Positions 1 to 5,358 of a stretch of 13,558 nt of DNA are shown here, piece by piece; position 1 is the stretch's first letter, and every line of letters starts with the position of its first letter. The notes below the pieces were generated by a model. It saw only the letters and a program-made list of their open reading frames with translations. It did not search any database and was not told the origin of the DNA. Source of the stretch: JANNNX01 sp031398745. Its GTDB lineage: Bacteria; Actinomycetota; Acidimicrobiia; Acidimicrobiales; CADCSY01. The stretch is from assembly GCA_031398745.1 (NCBI GenBank), contig JANNNX010000035.1, forward strand, positions 1 through 13,558, given 5' to 3'. The position numbers and the translations under genes were made by a program.

Positions 1-49
1 TTTTTTTGCGCCGGGGGCTTGCGGCTTAGTGGGCTCGGGGCCGGGTAAA

Positions 50-96
50 CGTGGCGGGGCCGAGGGGGGTCGGGGGGGCGTACCTCGGCCCCCACG
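50..96 (-). terminator. Large imperfect hairpin downstream of HU
   Basis: Bases 50-65 and 83-96 form a 14-bp stem (CGTGG plus GGGCCGAGG paired with CCTCGGCCC plus CCACG) with a 2-base bulge at 55-56 and a G-rich 17-base loop. It lies beyond the stronger HU hairpin. No U-tract follows on the minus strand, and the T-run at 1-7 is on the opposite strand and too far away. It could be a second terminator or a folded 3' RNA end. The rest of bases 1-49 shows nothing I can name. Confidence 0.35.
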
Positions 97-114
97 TATT
101 TCCGAGTCCGGACG

Positions 115-146
115 CGCCACGGGGGCCCTCGCGGGCCCCCGTGGCG
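115..146 (-). terminator. Perfect 14-bp hairpin terminating the HU gene
   Basis: CGCCACGGGGGCCC (115-128) pairs without mismatch with 133-146 around a TCGC tetraloop. It begins 19 bases past the HU stop codon. There is no U-tract, as is common for actinobacterial GC-rich terminators, so whether it stops transcription or mainly protects the 3' end is an inference. Confidence 0.6.
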
Positions 147-165
147 ACCTCCGGCCTAAGGAGGG

Positions 166-441
166 TCAGCTGTTCAGCGCCGACTTCAGCGTCGAGCTGG
201 CGGTGAACTTCAGCGCCGTCGATGCCTTGATCTTGACCGGCTCTCCGGTCTGGGGGTTGCGACCGGTGCGCGCCGCCCGCTGGGTGGTCGAGAACGACCC
301 GAAGCCGGGCCACGCCACCTTGTCCCCCTTCTTGGTCGCACTGGTCACGGTGCTGAAGAAGGCATCGAGCACGCCTTCCGCCTGGGTCTTGGTGACGCCG
401 GCGTCGGCTGCGATGGCCTCGACGAGATCGGCCTTGTTCAA
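166..441 (-). CDS. hup: HU-family histone-like DNA-binding protein
   Basis: A 91-residue protein of normal HU length. HU dimers bend and compact DNA with little sequence preference and act in nucleoid structure, replication and repair. The N-terminal helical dimerisation part (about 1-40) begins MNKADLVEAIA. The family core GFGSF is at 46-50 and the DNA-binding arm motif RNPQTGE at 61-67. It lacks the long lysine/alanine-rich tail of mycobacterial HupB. The start codon is TTG at 439-441, chosen because AGGAGGT sits 5-6 bases before it and the reading frame gives the canonical HU N terminus. A 14-bp hairpin follows the stop. The identification is secure; only the cellular role is inferred from the family. 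Confidence 0.96.
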   Translation of the reverse strand: MNKADLVEAIAADAGVTKTQAEGVLDAFFSTVTSATKKGDKVAWPGFGSFSTTQRAARTGRNPQTGEPVKIKASTALKFTASSTLKSALNS

Positions 442-446
442 CGGGA

Positions 447-453
447 ACCTCCT
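447..453 (-). promoter_or_regulatory. Strong Shine-Dalgarno fixing the HU TTG start
   Basis: On the minus strand AGGAGGT lies 5 bases before the TTG codon at 439-441. This near-perfect ribosome binding site is what makes the non-ATG start credible. Confidence 0.85.
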
Positions 454-468
454 GGATGGACGGTTGAT

Positions 469-488
469 GGGCCCGAGGGCCGAAGGCC
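469..488 (-). other. Two small overlapping GC hairpins in the HU leader
   Basis: On the minus strand GGCC-TTC-GGCC (478-488) is followed by a second foldable GGCC-CTC-GGGCC sharing its right arm (469-481). Both lie about 28-47 bases before the HU start, within the presumed 5' untranslated region. The two folds are mutually exclusive. No regulatory role can be shown from sequence alone. Confidence 0.3.
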
Positions 489-539
489 ATGCAAGTCCAG
501 GTGGCCCTGGGAAGCAAGGATCCTCAACCCCGACCGCGC

Positions 540-728
540 TCAGTCGACTGCGGCTGGTGGTCGGTCCACGACGCCGGTTCGACGCCGCAGGACCGCCGCC
601 CCGGCCACGATCAGGCCAAGGAGGAGGGCTCCGGCGAGGTACGGGACAGCCTCGGGAAGCGGTTCACCCACCACCCGGGCCACCTCCGTGGTGGTCGTCT
701 GCGCGGCGAGGGTGGCGGTCGACACCAT
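540..728 (-). CDS. Small single-pass membrane protein, unknown function
   Basis: A 62-residue reading frame that I do not recognise. Residues 1-28 are polar to mildly hydrophobic with a TTTT run and a Pro/Glu stretch. Residues 30-46 (YLAGALLLGLIVAGAAV) form one clear transmembrane segment, followed at once by the positive RRR at 48-50 and a short tail ending in PPAAVD. The basic residues suggest N-out/C-in topology. A TAGGGT -10-like hexamer (738-743) lies 9 bases before the ATG, giving an almost leaderless message, and there is no convincing Shine-Dalgarno. It sits between the peroxiredoxin and HU genes on the same strand. The transmembrane pattern makes it more than a chance frame, but it could be spurious. 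Confidence 0.5.
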   Translation of the reverse strand: MVSTATLAAQTTTTEVARVVGEPLPEAVPYLAGALLLGLIVAGAAVLRRRTGVVDRPPAAVD

Positions 729-737
729 GGGTCGGGG

Positions 738-743
738 ACCCTA
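738..743 (-). promoter_or_regulatory. Candidate -10 (TAGGGT) for the small membrane protein
   Basis: TAGGGT matches the actinobacterial TANNNT form of the -10 and ends 9 bases before the ATG at 726-728. A start site about 7 bases downstream would leave only a one- or two-base leader. No clear -35 is visible. Confidence 0.3.
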
Positions 744-768
744 ACGCCCGACCCGTCGGAGACCCAGG

Positions 769-792
769 CGCCTCAGCCCTGAGGCTGAGGCG
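769..792 (-). terminator. Short hairpin overlapping the peroxiredoxin stop
   Basis: CGCCTCAG (769-776) pairs with CTGAGGCG (785-792) around an 8-base loop, and the stop codon (773-775) lies in the stem. There is no U-tract. It may be a weak terminator or attenuator between the peroxiredoxin and the small membrane protein. Confidence 0.3.
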
Positions 793-1402
793 TCACCCGC
801 AGGTAAGGCTTCTTGGTCTCGTAGCCAGGGAAGCGCACCCGGGCATCGTCGTCGGACACCGCCGCGGTGATGATCACGTCGTCGCCCTGCTTCCAGTCCG
901 CCGGGGTGGCCACGCTGTGCTTGGCCGTCAGCTGCAGCGAGTCGATCACCCGCAGCAGCTCGTCGAAGTTGCGCCCGGTGGCCGCCGGGTAGGTGAGCGA
1001 CAGCTTCACCTTGTTGTCCGGTCCGATCACGAACACCGACCGGACGGTCATGGTCGAATCCCAGTTGGGGGCGATCATGTCGTAGAGCTCGGCGACGGTG
1101 CCGTCGTCCGCGATCATCGGGAAGTTCGGAGCCGTGCCGGTGACCTCCGCGATGTCCTGGGACCACGTCTCGTGGCGGTCGAGGGAGTCGACCGAAAGGC
1201 CGATGACCTTGGTGTTGCGCCGGTCGAACTCGGGCTTGAGCCGGGCCACGGTGCCCAGCTCGGTGGTGCAGACCGGCGTGAAGTCGGCCGGGTGGGAGAA
1301 CAGGACGGCCCAGCTGTCGCCCTTCCAGTCATGGAAGTCGATCGTGCCCTCGGTGGTCTCGGCGGTGAAGTCAGGGGCCTCGTCGCCCAGTCGGATCGCC
1401 AT
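773..1402 (-). CDS. 1-Cys peroxiredoxin (Prx6/AhpC-TSA family)
   Basis: A 209-residue thiol peroxidase, slightly shorter than the usual 210-225 of Prx6-type enzymes. It reduces hydrogen peroxide and organic hydroperoxides in the cytosol. The active-site signature HPADFTPVCTTE spans 37-48, with catalytic Cys45, Thr42 and Pro38 in the expected spacing. The supporting arginine is R121 in the MTVRSVFVI strand. There is no second cysteine of the 2-Cys type, since Cys45 is the only cysteine, so resolution must use an external thiol. The Prx6 C-terminal domain is present (about 155-209, including WKQGDDVIITAAV). The start is supported by GGAGGAA 8 bases upstream (1411-1417). A promoter and an adjacent palindrome lie upstream, and the gene is divergent from the whiB-like gene. 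Confidence 0.95.
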   Translation of the reverse strand: MAIRLGDEAPDFTAETTEGTIDFHDWKGDSWAVLFSHPADFTPVCTTELGTVARLKPEFDRRNTKVIGLSVDSLDRHETWSQDIAEVTGTAPNFPMIADDGTVAELYDMIAPNWDSTMTVRSVFVIGPDNKVKLSLTYPAATGRNFDELLRVIDSLQLTAKHSVATPADWKQGDDVIITAAVSDDDARVRFPGYETKKPYLRVTPQPQG

Positions 1403-1447
1403 GGCGCGGATTCCTCCAGCAGTCGGTCGTTTCGTCGGTCGGCGGCG

Positions 1448-1476
1448 ACGCTACCGGCGCTCGGGCCGATTGTCGA
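1448..1476 (-). promoter_or_regulatory. Promoter of the peroxiredoxin gene
   Basis: On the minus strand TCGACA (1471-1476, one mismatch to TTGACA) and TAGCGT (1448-1453, TANNNT) are separated by exactly 17 bases. The predicted start site near 1441 gives a leader of about 39 bases that contains the Shine-Dalgarno. This is a housekeeping-sigma-type promoter by sequence. Confidence 0.6.
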
Positions 1477-1490
1477 CCTGACCAGTCAGG
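1477..1490. promoter_or_regulatory. Palindrome CCTGAC-CA-GTCAGG, candidate operator
   Basis: A perfect 6-bp inverted repeat with a 2-base centre directly abuts the upstream edge of the peroxiredoxin -35. That position suits an activator or a regulator shared with the divergent whiB-like gene. The cognate regulator cannot be named from the sequence. Confidence 0.4.
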
Positions 1491-1555
1491 ATTCAAGAAG
1501 GACGCTCCCGTTCGCCGTCATCTTGTCTGCCGATGGTGCCCATCGTGGGAATCCA

Positions 1556-1575
1556 TTGGAACGATCCTGTTCCAA
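1556..1575. promoter_or_regulatory. Inverted repeat TTGGAAC-N6-GTTCCAA over the whiB -35
   Basis: A perfect 7-bp inverted repeat with a 6-base spacer. Its left arm contains the TTGGAA -35 of the whiB-like promoter, so a protein bound here would block RNA polymerase. The 6-base spacer rules out a standard LexA box, which has 4. The owner is unknown; WhiB autoregulation or another factor is possible. Confidence 0.5.
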
Positions 1576-1585
1576 CGCTGATACT
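1556..1585 (+). promoter_or_regulatory. Leaderless promoter of the whiB-like gene
   Basis: TTGGAA (1556-1561), an 18-base spacer and GATACT (1580-1585). The -10 ends 7 bases before the GTG at 1593, so transcription should begin at or next to the start codon. Confidence 0.5.
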
Positions 1586-1592
1586 TGTCGGC

Positions 1593-1889
1593 GTGTCCGA
1601 ATCGCTTCGCCTTGTGACCGACCCCCTCCTGCAGCACTGGATGACCGACGGGTCGTGCAAGGGTCAAACCCACCTCTTCTTCGCTCCCCACGGCGAGCAG
1701 GCCGATGATCGGGAGCGCCGAGAGGCGATCGCCCGCACCATCTGCTCGTCCTGTCCGGTGCTGCTCGATTGCCGCGAGTACGCCCGCACCAACCGGGAGC
1801 AGGGCTTCTGGGGCGGCGAGAACGACGACCAGCGGATGGCCGCCCGCCGCGCCGCCGGTCGGCGCAGCGCCATCCCGGTCGCCGTCTGA
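1593..1889 (+). CDS. WhiB-like [4Fe-4S] transcriptional regulator
   Basis: A 98-residue member of the actinobacterial Wbl family, which bind a redox- and NO-sensitive 4Fe-4S cluster and usually act with the main sigma factor at promoters. In this numbering the four cluster cysteines are C22, C51, C54 and C60 (C-x2-C-x5-C for the last three). The family turn GFWGG is at 71-75, followed by a basic DNA-binding tail (RMAARRAAGRR). The frame is also open to an ATG at 1533. I prefer GTG 1593 because a promoter -10 ends 7 bases before it, a palindromic operator would otherwise lie in the coding region, and the resulting length is normal for the family. A GTG at 1614 is a further alternative. Its position divergent from a peroxiredoxin suits a redox role, but the WhiB subclass is not clear. 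Confidence 0.92.
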   Translation: MSESLRLVTDPLLQHWMTDGSCKGQTHLFFAPHGEQADDRERREAIARTICSSCPVLLDCREYARTNREQGFWGGENDDQRMAARRAAGRRSAIPVAV

Positions 1890-1907
1890 GCGACCGCCTC
1901 GCCGACA

Positions 1908-1923
1908 CCCCGCCCCCGCGGGG
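1908..1923 (+). terminator. GC hairpin after the whiB-like gene
   Basis: CCCCGC (1908-1913) pairs with GCGGGG (1918-1923) around a CCCC loop, 18 bases past the stop codon. No U-tract follows, so this is a weak call. Confidence 0.35.
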
Positions 1924-1990
1924 ATCCGGGCCGGGTCGAGCGTGCAGGCCGGGTGCTCCTCGGGCATGATCTCGGCCCGCGGCGGCGCCT

Positions 1991-2004
1991 CCGATCTCGA
2001 TCGG
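1991..2004. promoter_or_regulatory. Palindrome CCGATC-TC-GATCGG upstream of scoA
   Basis: A perfect 6-bp inverted repeat with a 2-base centre, 38 bases before the scoA start. It is a candidate operator for a regulator of the CoA-transferase operon. No obvious -10 was found in the 153-base gap. Confidence 0.3.
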
Positions 2005-2042
2005 TGGGTCCCCGCTCCACCCGAGCGTGACGGAGTGAGTGC

Positions 2043-2828
2043 ATGGACAAGGTCGTTGCCAGCGCCGCCGAGGCCGTGGCCGACATCCCCGACGGTGCTT
2101 CGCTGGCGGTCGGCGGGTTCGGGCTCTGCGGCATCCCGTCGGTCCTCATCGAGGCCCTCCTGGCCCAGGGCTCGACCGATCTGACCCTGGTCTCCAACAA
2201 CTGCGGGGTCGACGCGTGGGGCCTCGGCATGCTCCTCGGCGCCAAGCGGGTGTCGAGGATGGTGGCCAGCTACGTCGGCGAGAACAAGGAGTTCGAGCGG
2301 CAGTTCCTCCAAGGCGAGCTCGAGGTCGAGCTGACCCCACAGGGAACGCTGGCCGAGCGCCTGCGGGCCGGGGGCGCCGGCATCCCCGCCTTCTTCACCC
2401 CGGCCGGGGTCGGGACGCTGGTGGTCGACGGCGGACTGCCGCTGCGCTACGCCCCCGACGGCTCGGTGGCCAAGGCCTCCGAGCCTCGCGAGACCCGAGA
2501 GTTCGACGGGCGGGAGTACGCCCTCGAAGCCGCCATCGTCTGCGACTTCGGATTGGTGCGAGCGTGGCGCGGCGACCGCCACGGCAACCTCGTCTACCGG
2601 GAGGCGGCCCGGAACTTCAACCCCCTGTGCGCCGGCGCCGGCCAGATCACGATCGCCGAGGTCGAGGAGCTGGTCGAGCCGGGCGAGCTCGATCCCAACG
2701 AGATCCACACGCCGGGCATCCTCGTGCAGCGGGTGGTCGAGGTCGGTCTGACCGACAAGCGCGTCGAGCGACGCACGGTCCGTCCCCAGCCGGGCTCCCC
2801 GTCCGGCCCGTCGACGTCGGAGGCCTGA
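2043..2828 (+). CDS. scoA: 3-oxoacid CoA-transferase, subunit A
   Basis: A 261-residue alpha subunit of a family I CoA-transferase. With subunit B it moves CoA between succinyl-CoA and a 3-oxoacid such as acetoacetate, feeding ketone bodies or degradation products into central metabolism in the cytosol. The subunit A signature DGASLAVGGFGLCGIP is at 17-32, and a second conserved block runs from about 97 to 125 (PQGTLAERLRAGG then GIPAFFTPAGVGT). About 20 C-terminal residues rich in Pro/Ser/Gly extend past the usual end. GGAG lies 7 bases before the ATG. Subunit B starts one base after the stop, so the two are translated together. A 3-oxoadipate (PcaIJ) or acetate/butyrate-type (AtoDA) substrate cannot be excluded from sequence. 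Confidence 0.93.
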   Translation: MDKVVASAAEAVADIPDGASLAVGGFGLCGIPSVLIEALLAQGSTDLTLVSNNCGVDAWGLGMLLGAKRVSRMVASYVGENKEFERQFLQGELEVELTPQGTLAERLRAGGAGIPAFFTPAGVGTLVVDGGLPLRYAPDGSVAKASEPRETREFDGREYALEAAIVCDFGLVRAWRGDRHGNLVYREAARNFNPLCAGAGQITIAEVEELVEPGELDPNEIHTPGILVQRVVEVGLTDKRVERRTVRPQPGSPSGPSTSEA

Positions 2829-2829
2829 G

Positions 2830-3492
2830 ATGAGCCTGACCCGCGAGCAGATGGCGGCCCGGGTGGCCCTCGACCTGGAGGATGGCTCCTACGTCAATCT
2901 CGGCATCGGGCTGCCGACGCTGGTGCCCAACTACGTGCCCGAAGGCCGGACCGTCGTGCTCCAGAGCGAGAACGGGATCCTCGGCGTCGGCCCCTACCCC
3001 TTCGAGGGCGAGGAGGATCCCGACCTGATCAACGCCGGCAAGGAGACCGTCACCGTCTTGCCGGGCGCCTCGTTCTTCAGCTCGGCCGACAGCTTCGGGC
3101 TCATCCGGGGCGGCCACATCGACGTGGCGGTGCTGGGCGCCATGCAGGTGTCGGCCCGCGGCGACCTGGCCAACTGGATGATCCCGGGCAAGGTCGTCAA
3201 GGGCATGGGCGGAGCGATGGACCTGGTCCACGGGGCCAAGCGGGTCATCGCTCTGATGGAGCACGTGGCCAAGGACGGCAGTCACAAGATCGTCGACCGG
3301 TGCAGCCTGCCCCTCACCGGCAAGGGTGTCATCACCCGCATCGTCACCGACCTGGCCGTCATCGACGTCGAGCCCGAGGGACTGGTGCTGCGCGAGGTGG
3401 CGCCCGGCTCGTCGGTGGAGGACATCCAGGCCGCGACCGGTGCGCCCCTGCTGGTGCCGGCGACTCCCTCGGAGATGCCCGCCGGGGCCTAG
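2830..3492 (+). CDS. scoB: 3-oxoacid CoA-transferase, subunit B
   Basis: A 220-residue beta subunit carrying the catalytic residue. The signature LQSENG is at 44-49, where Glu47 forms the glutamyl-CoA thioester intermediate. YVNLGIGLPTLVPNY (21-35) and GMGGAMDLVHGAKRVI are typical of the subunit B fold. The start codon follows the scoA stop by one base, with GGAGG inside the scoA end as the ribosome binding site. The stop TAG (3490-3492) overlaps the stop of the convergent VanW gene in the shared bases CTAG, leaving no room for a classical terminator between them. Substrate range is inferred from the family. Confidence 0.94.
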   Translation: MSLTREQMAARVALDLEDGSYVNLGIGLPTLVPNYVPEGRTVVLQSENGILGVGPYPFEGEEDPDLINAGKETVTVLPGASFFSSADSFGLIRGGHIDVAVLGAMQVSARGDLANWMIPGKVVKGMGGAMDLVHGAKRVIALMEHVAKDGSHKIVDRCSLPLTGKGVITRIVTDLAVIDVEPEGLVLREVAPGSSVEDIQAATGAPLLVPATPSEMPAGA

Positions 3493-5315
3493 CCCCGAGA
3501 CCCTCCGCTCGAGGCGACGATCGCTGCCTCGAGCGCCCGGCCGTCGCCGTAGGCCACCTCGCGGAGCAGGGGGTGGGCCGGGAGGCCGGACCCCTCTCCG
3601 GCCACCACCGGAACCCCCGCGGCCAGGGCGGCCAGCAGGGCCGCGGGGCGCTCCTCCGCGATCGACGGTTGGACTACGACGTCGACCTGGTCGAGCCAGC
3701 GCTGGCGGTGGGTCGCCGTGCGGACCGTCACCCCGGCCCAGGCCGGGTGGTCGGCGGCCGTACCAGCGGCCGGGAGGAGCTGGACCTCGGCTCCCAGGAC
3801 GGCGGCCGCGGCGGCGACATCAGAGGCGCCGGTCCGCTCGACCAGCGGGCCCGCGAAGCCGAGCACCAGGCGAGCCGACGGGCTCGGCCTCGAAGCCCGG
3901 ACGGGGACGGGGGCGGAAGCCAGGCCGGCCCACGGCAGGACCACCGCCCGCGCCCCCACCGCGCCCGCCAGCCCGACATGGGCGGTCACCACCGATCGAG
4001 CGGCCGCCAACGCCTCGGCCTCGGCCACGACCAGCTCGTCCGGGGCCCGGAAGTCGCCGAGGGCCCGCCGATCGGGGAACCGAGCCAGGGCGTCGTCGAG
4101 TCGCTGGTGCAATTCGGCCAGCGTCAGCCGGTGTCCGAGAACGTCGTAGGTCCGTCCCCCCAGTACCCCCTCGCGCCACAGGAAGGCCACCAGCGATTGG
4201 GACACCACCAGGTGGGTGTGCTCGGGCCGGAGATGGCGGGCGAGCGTCGCCGCCACCCGCTCATCGCGAGCCAGGCTGGCGGCCCGCACCGCCGCCGGAC
4301 CCCGGCGGGCGGCCCGGCGGATGCGGAGCGCCCCGGCCAGAGTCGCCCTCGTGGCTCCGTCGCCCGCCACCCGCCCACCTTCCTCCCAGCGGTAGCGGTC
4401 GACACCCCAGAGGGCGCCGTCGAGGGGGGCCAACACCCGGTCGGCGGGCCGTCGGATCGAACGCAGGTGCGCCACCAGCTCGGGGGTGGCGCCGTCGACC
4501 ACGAAGGCGACTGGTCCTGCGGTGGCCAGCGGGTCCGACGCAGCGGTCTCGAGCCGTCCGGTATGGCGGAAGCAGTCGGTCTCCCCGCAGGAGTCGCACC
4601 CGGCGGCCGCAGGCGCCGCCACCGTCAGCCGCCGGCCGTCATCCCGGCGGCTCGCCCGGCGCGGGCCTGGGTCGGGAGGGTCGGTGCCCCAGAAGGCGAC
4701 CACCAGCTCGCCCGCGGTGAGCCGAACCTCGAGGCGGATCGGCACCTGAGGTCTGAACCGCAGGTCGATGTAGTTCCAGGCAATCGTCGCGTCCCGTCCC
4801 TCGGCCACCGGCGACCCCGGCACCAGGTGGGTGTGGGCATGGCGCTCGACGATCTCGGCCCCGGTGCGGAGGGCGAGGTCGTAGAGGGCGTTCGAGAGCT
4901 GGCACAGGCCACCCCCGACCGCAGGGATCAGACACCCGTCGCGCAGCTCCCGACCGTCGACGAATCCCCGCCGGCGAGTGACCCGACCGAGCTGGCGCCA
5001 GAAGCTGAGGGTCTCGCCGGCCGGGACCACCACCCCGTCGAAGGCCCGCACCGCCCGGCGGAGGTTCTGGGTCTTGCCCTCCTGCATCGCTCGCTCGGCC
5101 GACGCCTCGTCACCCCAGAGGGCCGTTCTCGACTCGGCCAGGAGCGACCGGTAGTTCCCGGCGTCCCGTTCGGTCGGCCCGTGTCGGGGCACCCGGTCAC
5201 GGCGATCGACCAGGCGTCGGCGACCCTGGAGGCCGAGGGCCTTGGCCCGGTGCACCCACGCGTCCCACCGGCTCGGCTGGCTGACCCTGGCCTCCACCAC
5301 CGTCCCCCCGGACAC
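3489..5315 (-). CDS. VanW-domain protein fused to a GT-B glycosyltransferase-like half
   Basis: A 608-residue protein with three parts. Residues about 83-210 are a VanW domain (AVRAFDGVVVPAGETLSFW; PAVGGGLCQLSNALYDLAL at 131-149). Residues 240-251 form a C-x2-C-x4-C-x2-H cluster (CDSCGETDCFRH), likely metal-binding. Residues about 265-600 resemble a two-domain GT-B glycosyltransferase: an N-terminal Rossmann-like half ending near PWAGL (461-465) and a nucleotide-sugar half with VVVQPSIAEERPAALLAALAAGVPVVAG. In that last motif the usual E-x7-E reads Glu554 and Ala562, so the second glutamate is missing. No signal peptide or transmembrane segment is seen, suggesting a cytosolic protein. The start is GTG; TAGCCT lies 6 bases before it and there is no Shine-Dalgarno, so it is probably leaderless. 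VanW has no settled biochemical role, and a cell-envelope sugar role is inference. Confidence 0.8.
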   Translation of the reverse strand: MSGGTVVEARVSQPSRWDAWVHRAKALGLQGRRRLVDRRDRVPRHGPTERDAGNYRSLLAESRTALWGDEASAERAMQEGKTQNLRRAVRAFDGVVVPAGETLSFWRQLGRVTRRRGFVDGRELRDGCLIPAVGGGLCQLSNALYDLALRTGAEIVERHAHTHLVPGSPVAEGRDATIAWNYIDLRFRPQVPIRLEVRLTAGELVVAFWGTDPPDPGPRRASRRDDGRRLTVAAPAAAGCDSCGETDCFRHTGRLETAASDPLATAGPVAFVVDGATPELVAHLRSIRRPADRVLAPLDGALWGVDRYRWEEGGRVAGDGATRATLAGALRIRRAARRGPAAVRAASLARDERVAATLARHLRPEHTHLVVSQSLVAFLWREGVLGGRTYDVLGHRLTLAELHQRLDDALARFPDRRALGDFRAPDELVVAEAEALAAARSVVTAHVGLAGAVGARAVVLPWAGLASAPVPVRASRPSPSARLVLGFAGPLVERTGASDVAAAAAVLGAEVQLLPAAGTAADHPAWAGVTVRTATHRQRWLDQVDVVVQPSIAEERPAALLAALAAGVPVVAGEGSGLPAHPLLREVAYGDGRALEAAIVASSGGSRG

Positions 5316-5321
5316 GGGCCC

Positions 5322-5327
5322 AGGCTA
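5322..5327 (-). promoter_or_regulatory. Leaderless -10 (TAGCCT) of the VanW fusion gene
   Basis: TAGCCT (TANNNT) ends 6 bases before the GTG at 5313-5315, placing the transcription start on the start codon. It lies in the 43-base gap after the aldehyde dehydrogenase, so the VanW gene can be transcribed on its own. No good -35 is visible. Confidence 0.45.
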
Positions 5328-5358
5328 CGTGACCCCCGGTGTCAGGGAAGGCTGCAGC

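Noticed and set aside
1547..1571. An ECF/SigR-type promoter (GGGAAT ... GTT) before the whiB-like gene
   Set aside because: The spacing is about 16 bases where SigR-type promoters need about 18, and a better TTGGAA/GATACT pair is in the same place.
1556..1575. The whiB palindrome as a LexA box
   Set aside because: The half sites are GGAAC/GTTCC with a 6-base spacer instead of CGAAC/GTTCG with 4.
1533..1592. ATG 1533 as the whiB-like start
   Set aside because: It would put the palindrome, the -35 and the -10 inside the coding region, has no Shine-Dalgarno, and adds a non-family N terminus. It remains possible but less likely than GTG 1593.
29..1708. A 559-codon open plus-strand frame covering HU, the small membrane protein and the peroxiredoxin
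   Set aside because: It runs antisense to two firmly identified genes, has an Arg/Gly/Pro/His-rich low-complexity translation and no family motif. Long antisense frames are expected at this GC content.
1518..2708. A 396-codon minus-strand open frame across whiB and scoA
   Set aside because: It is antisense to genes with conserved catalytic and cluster motifs; its own translation has none.
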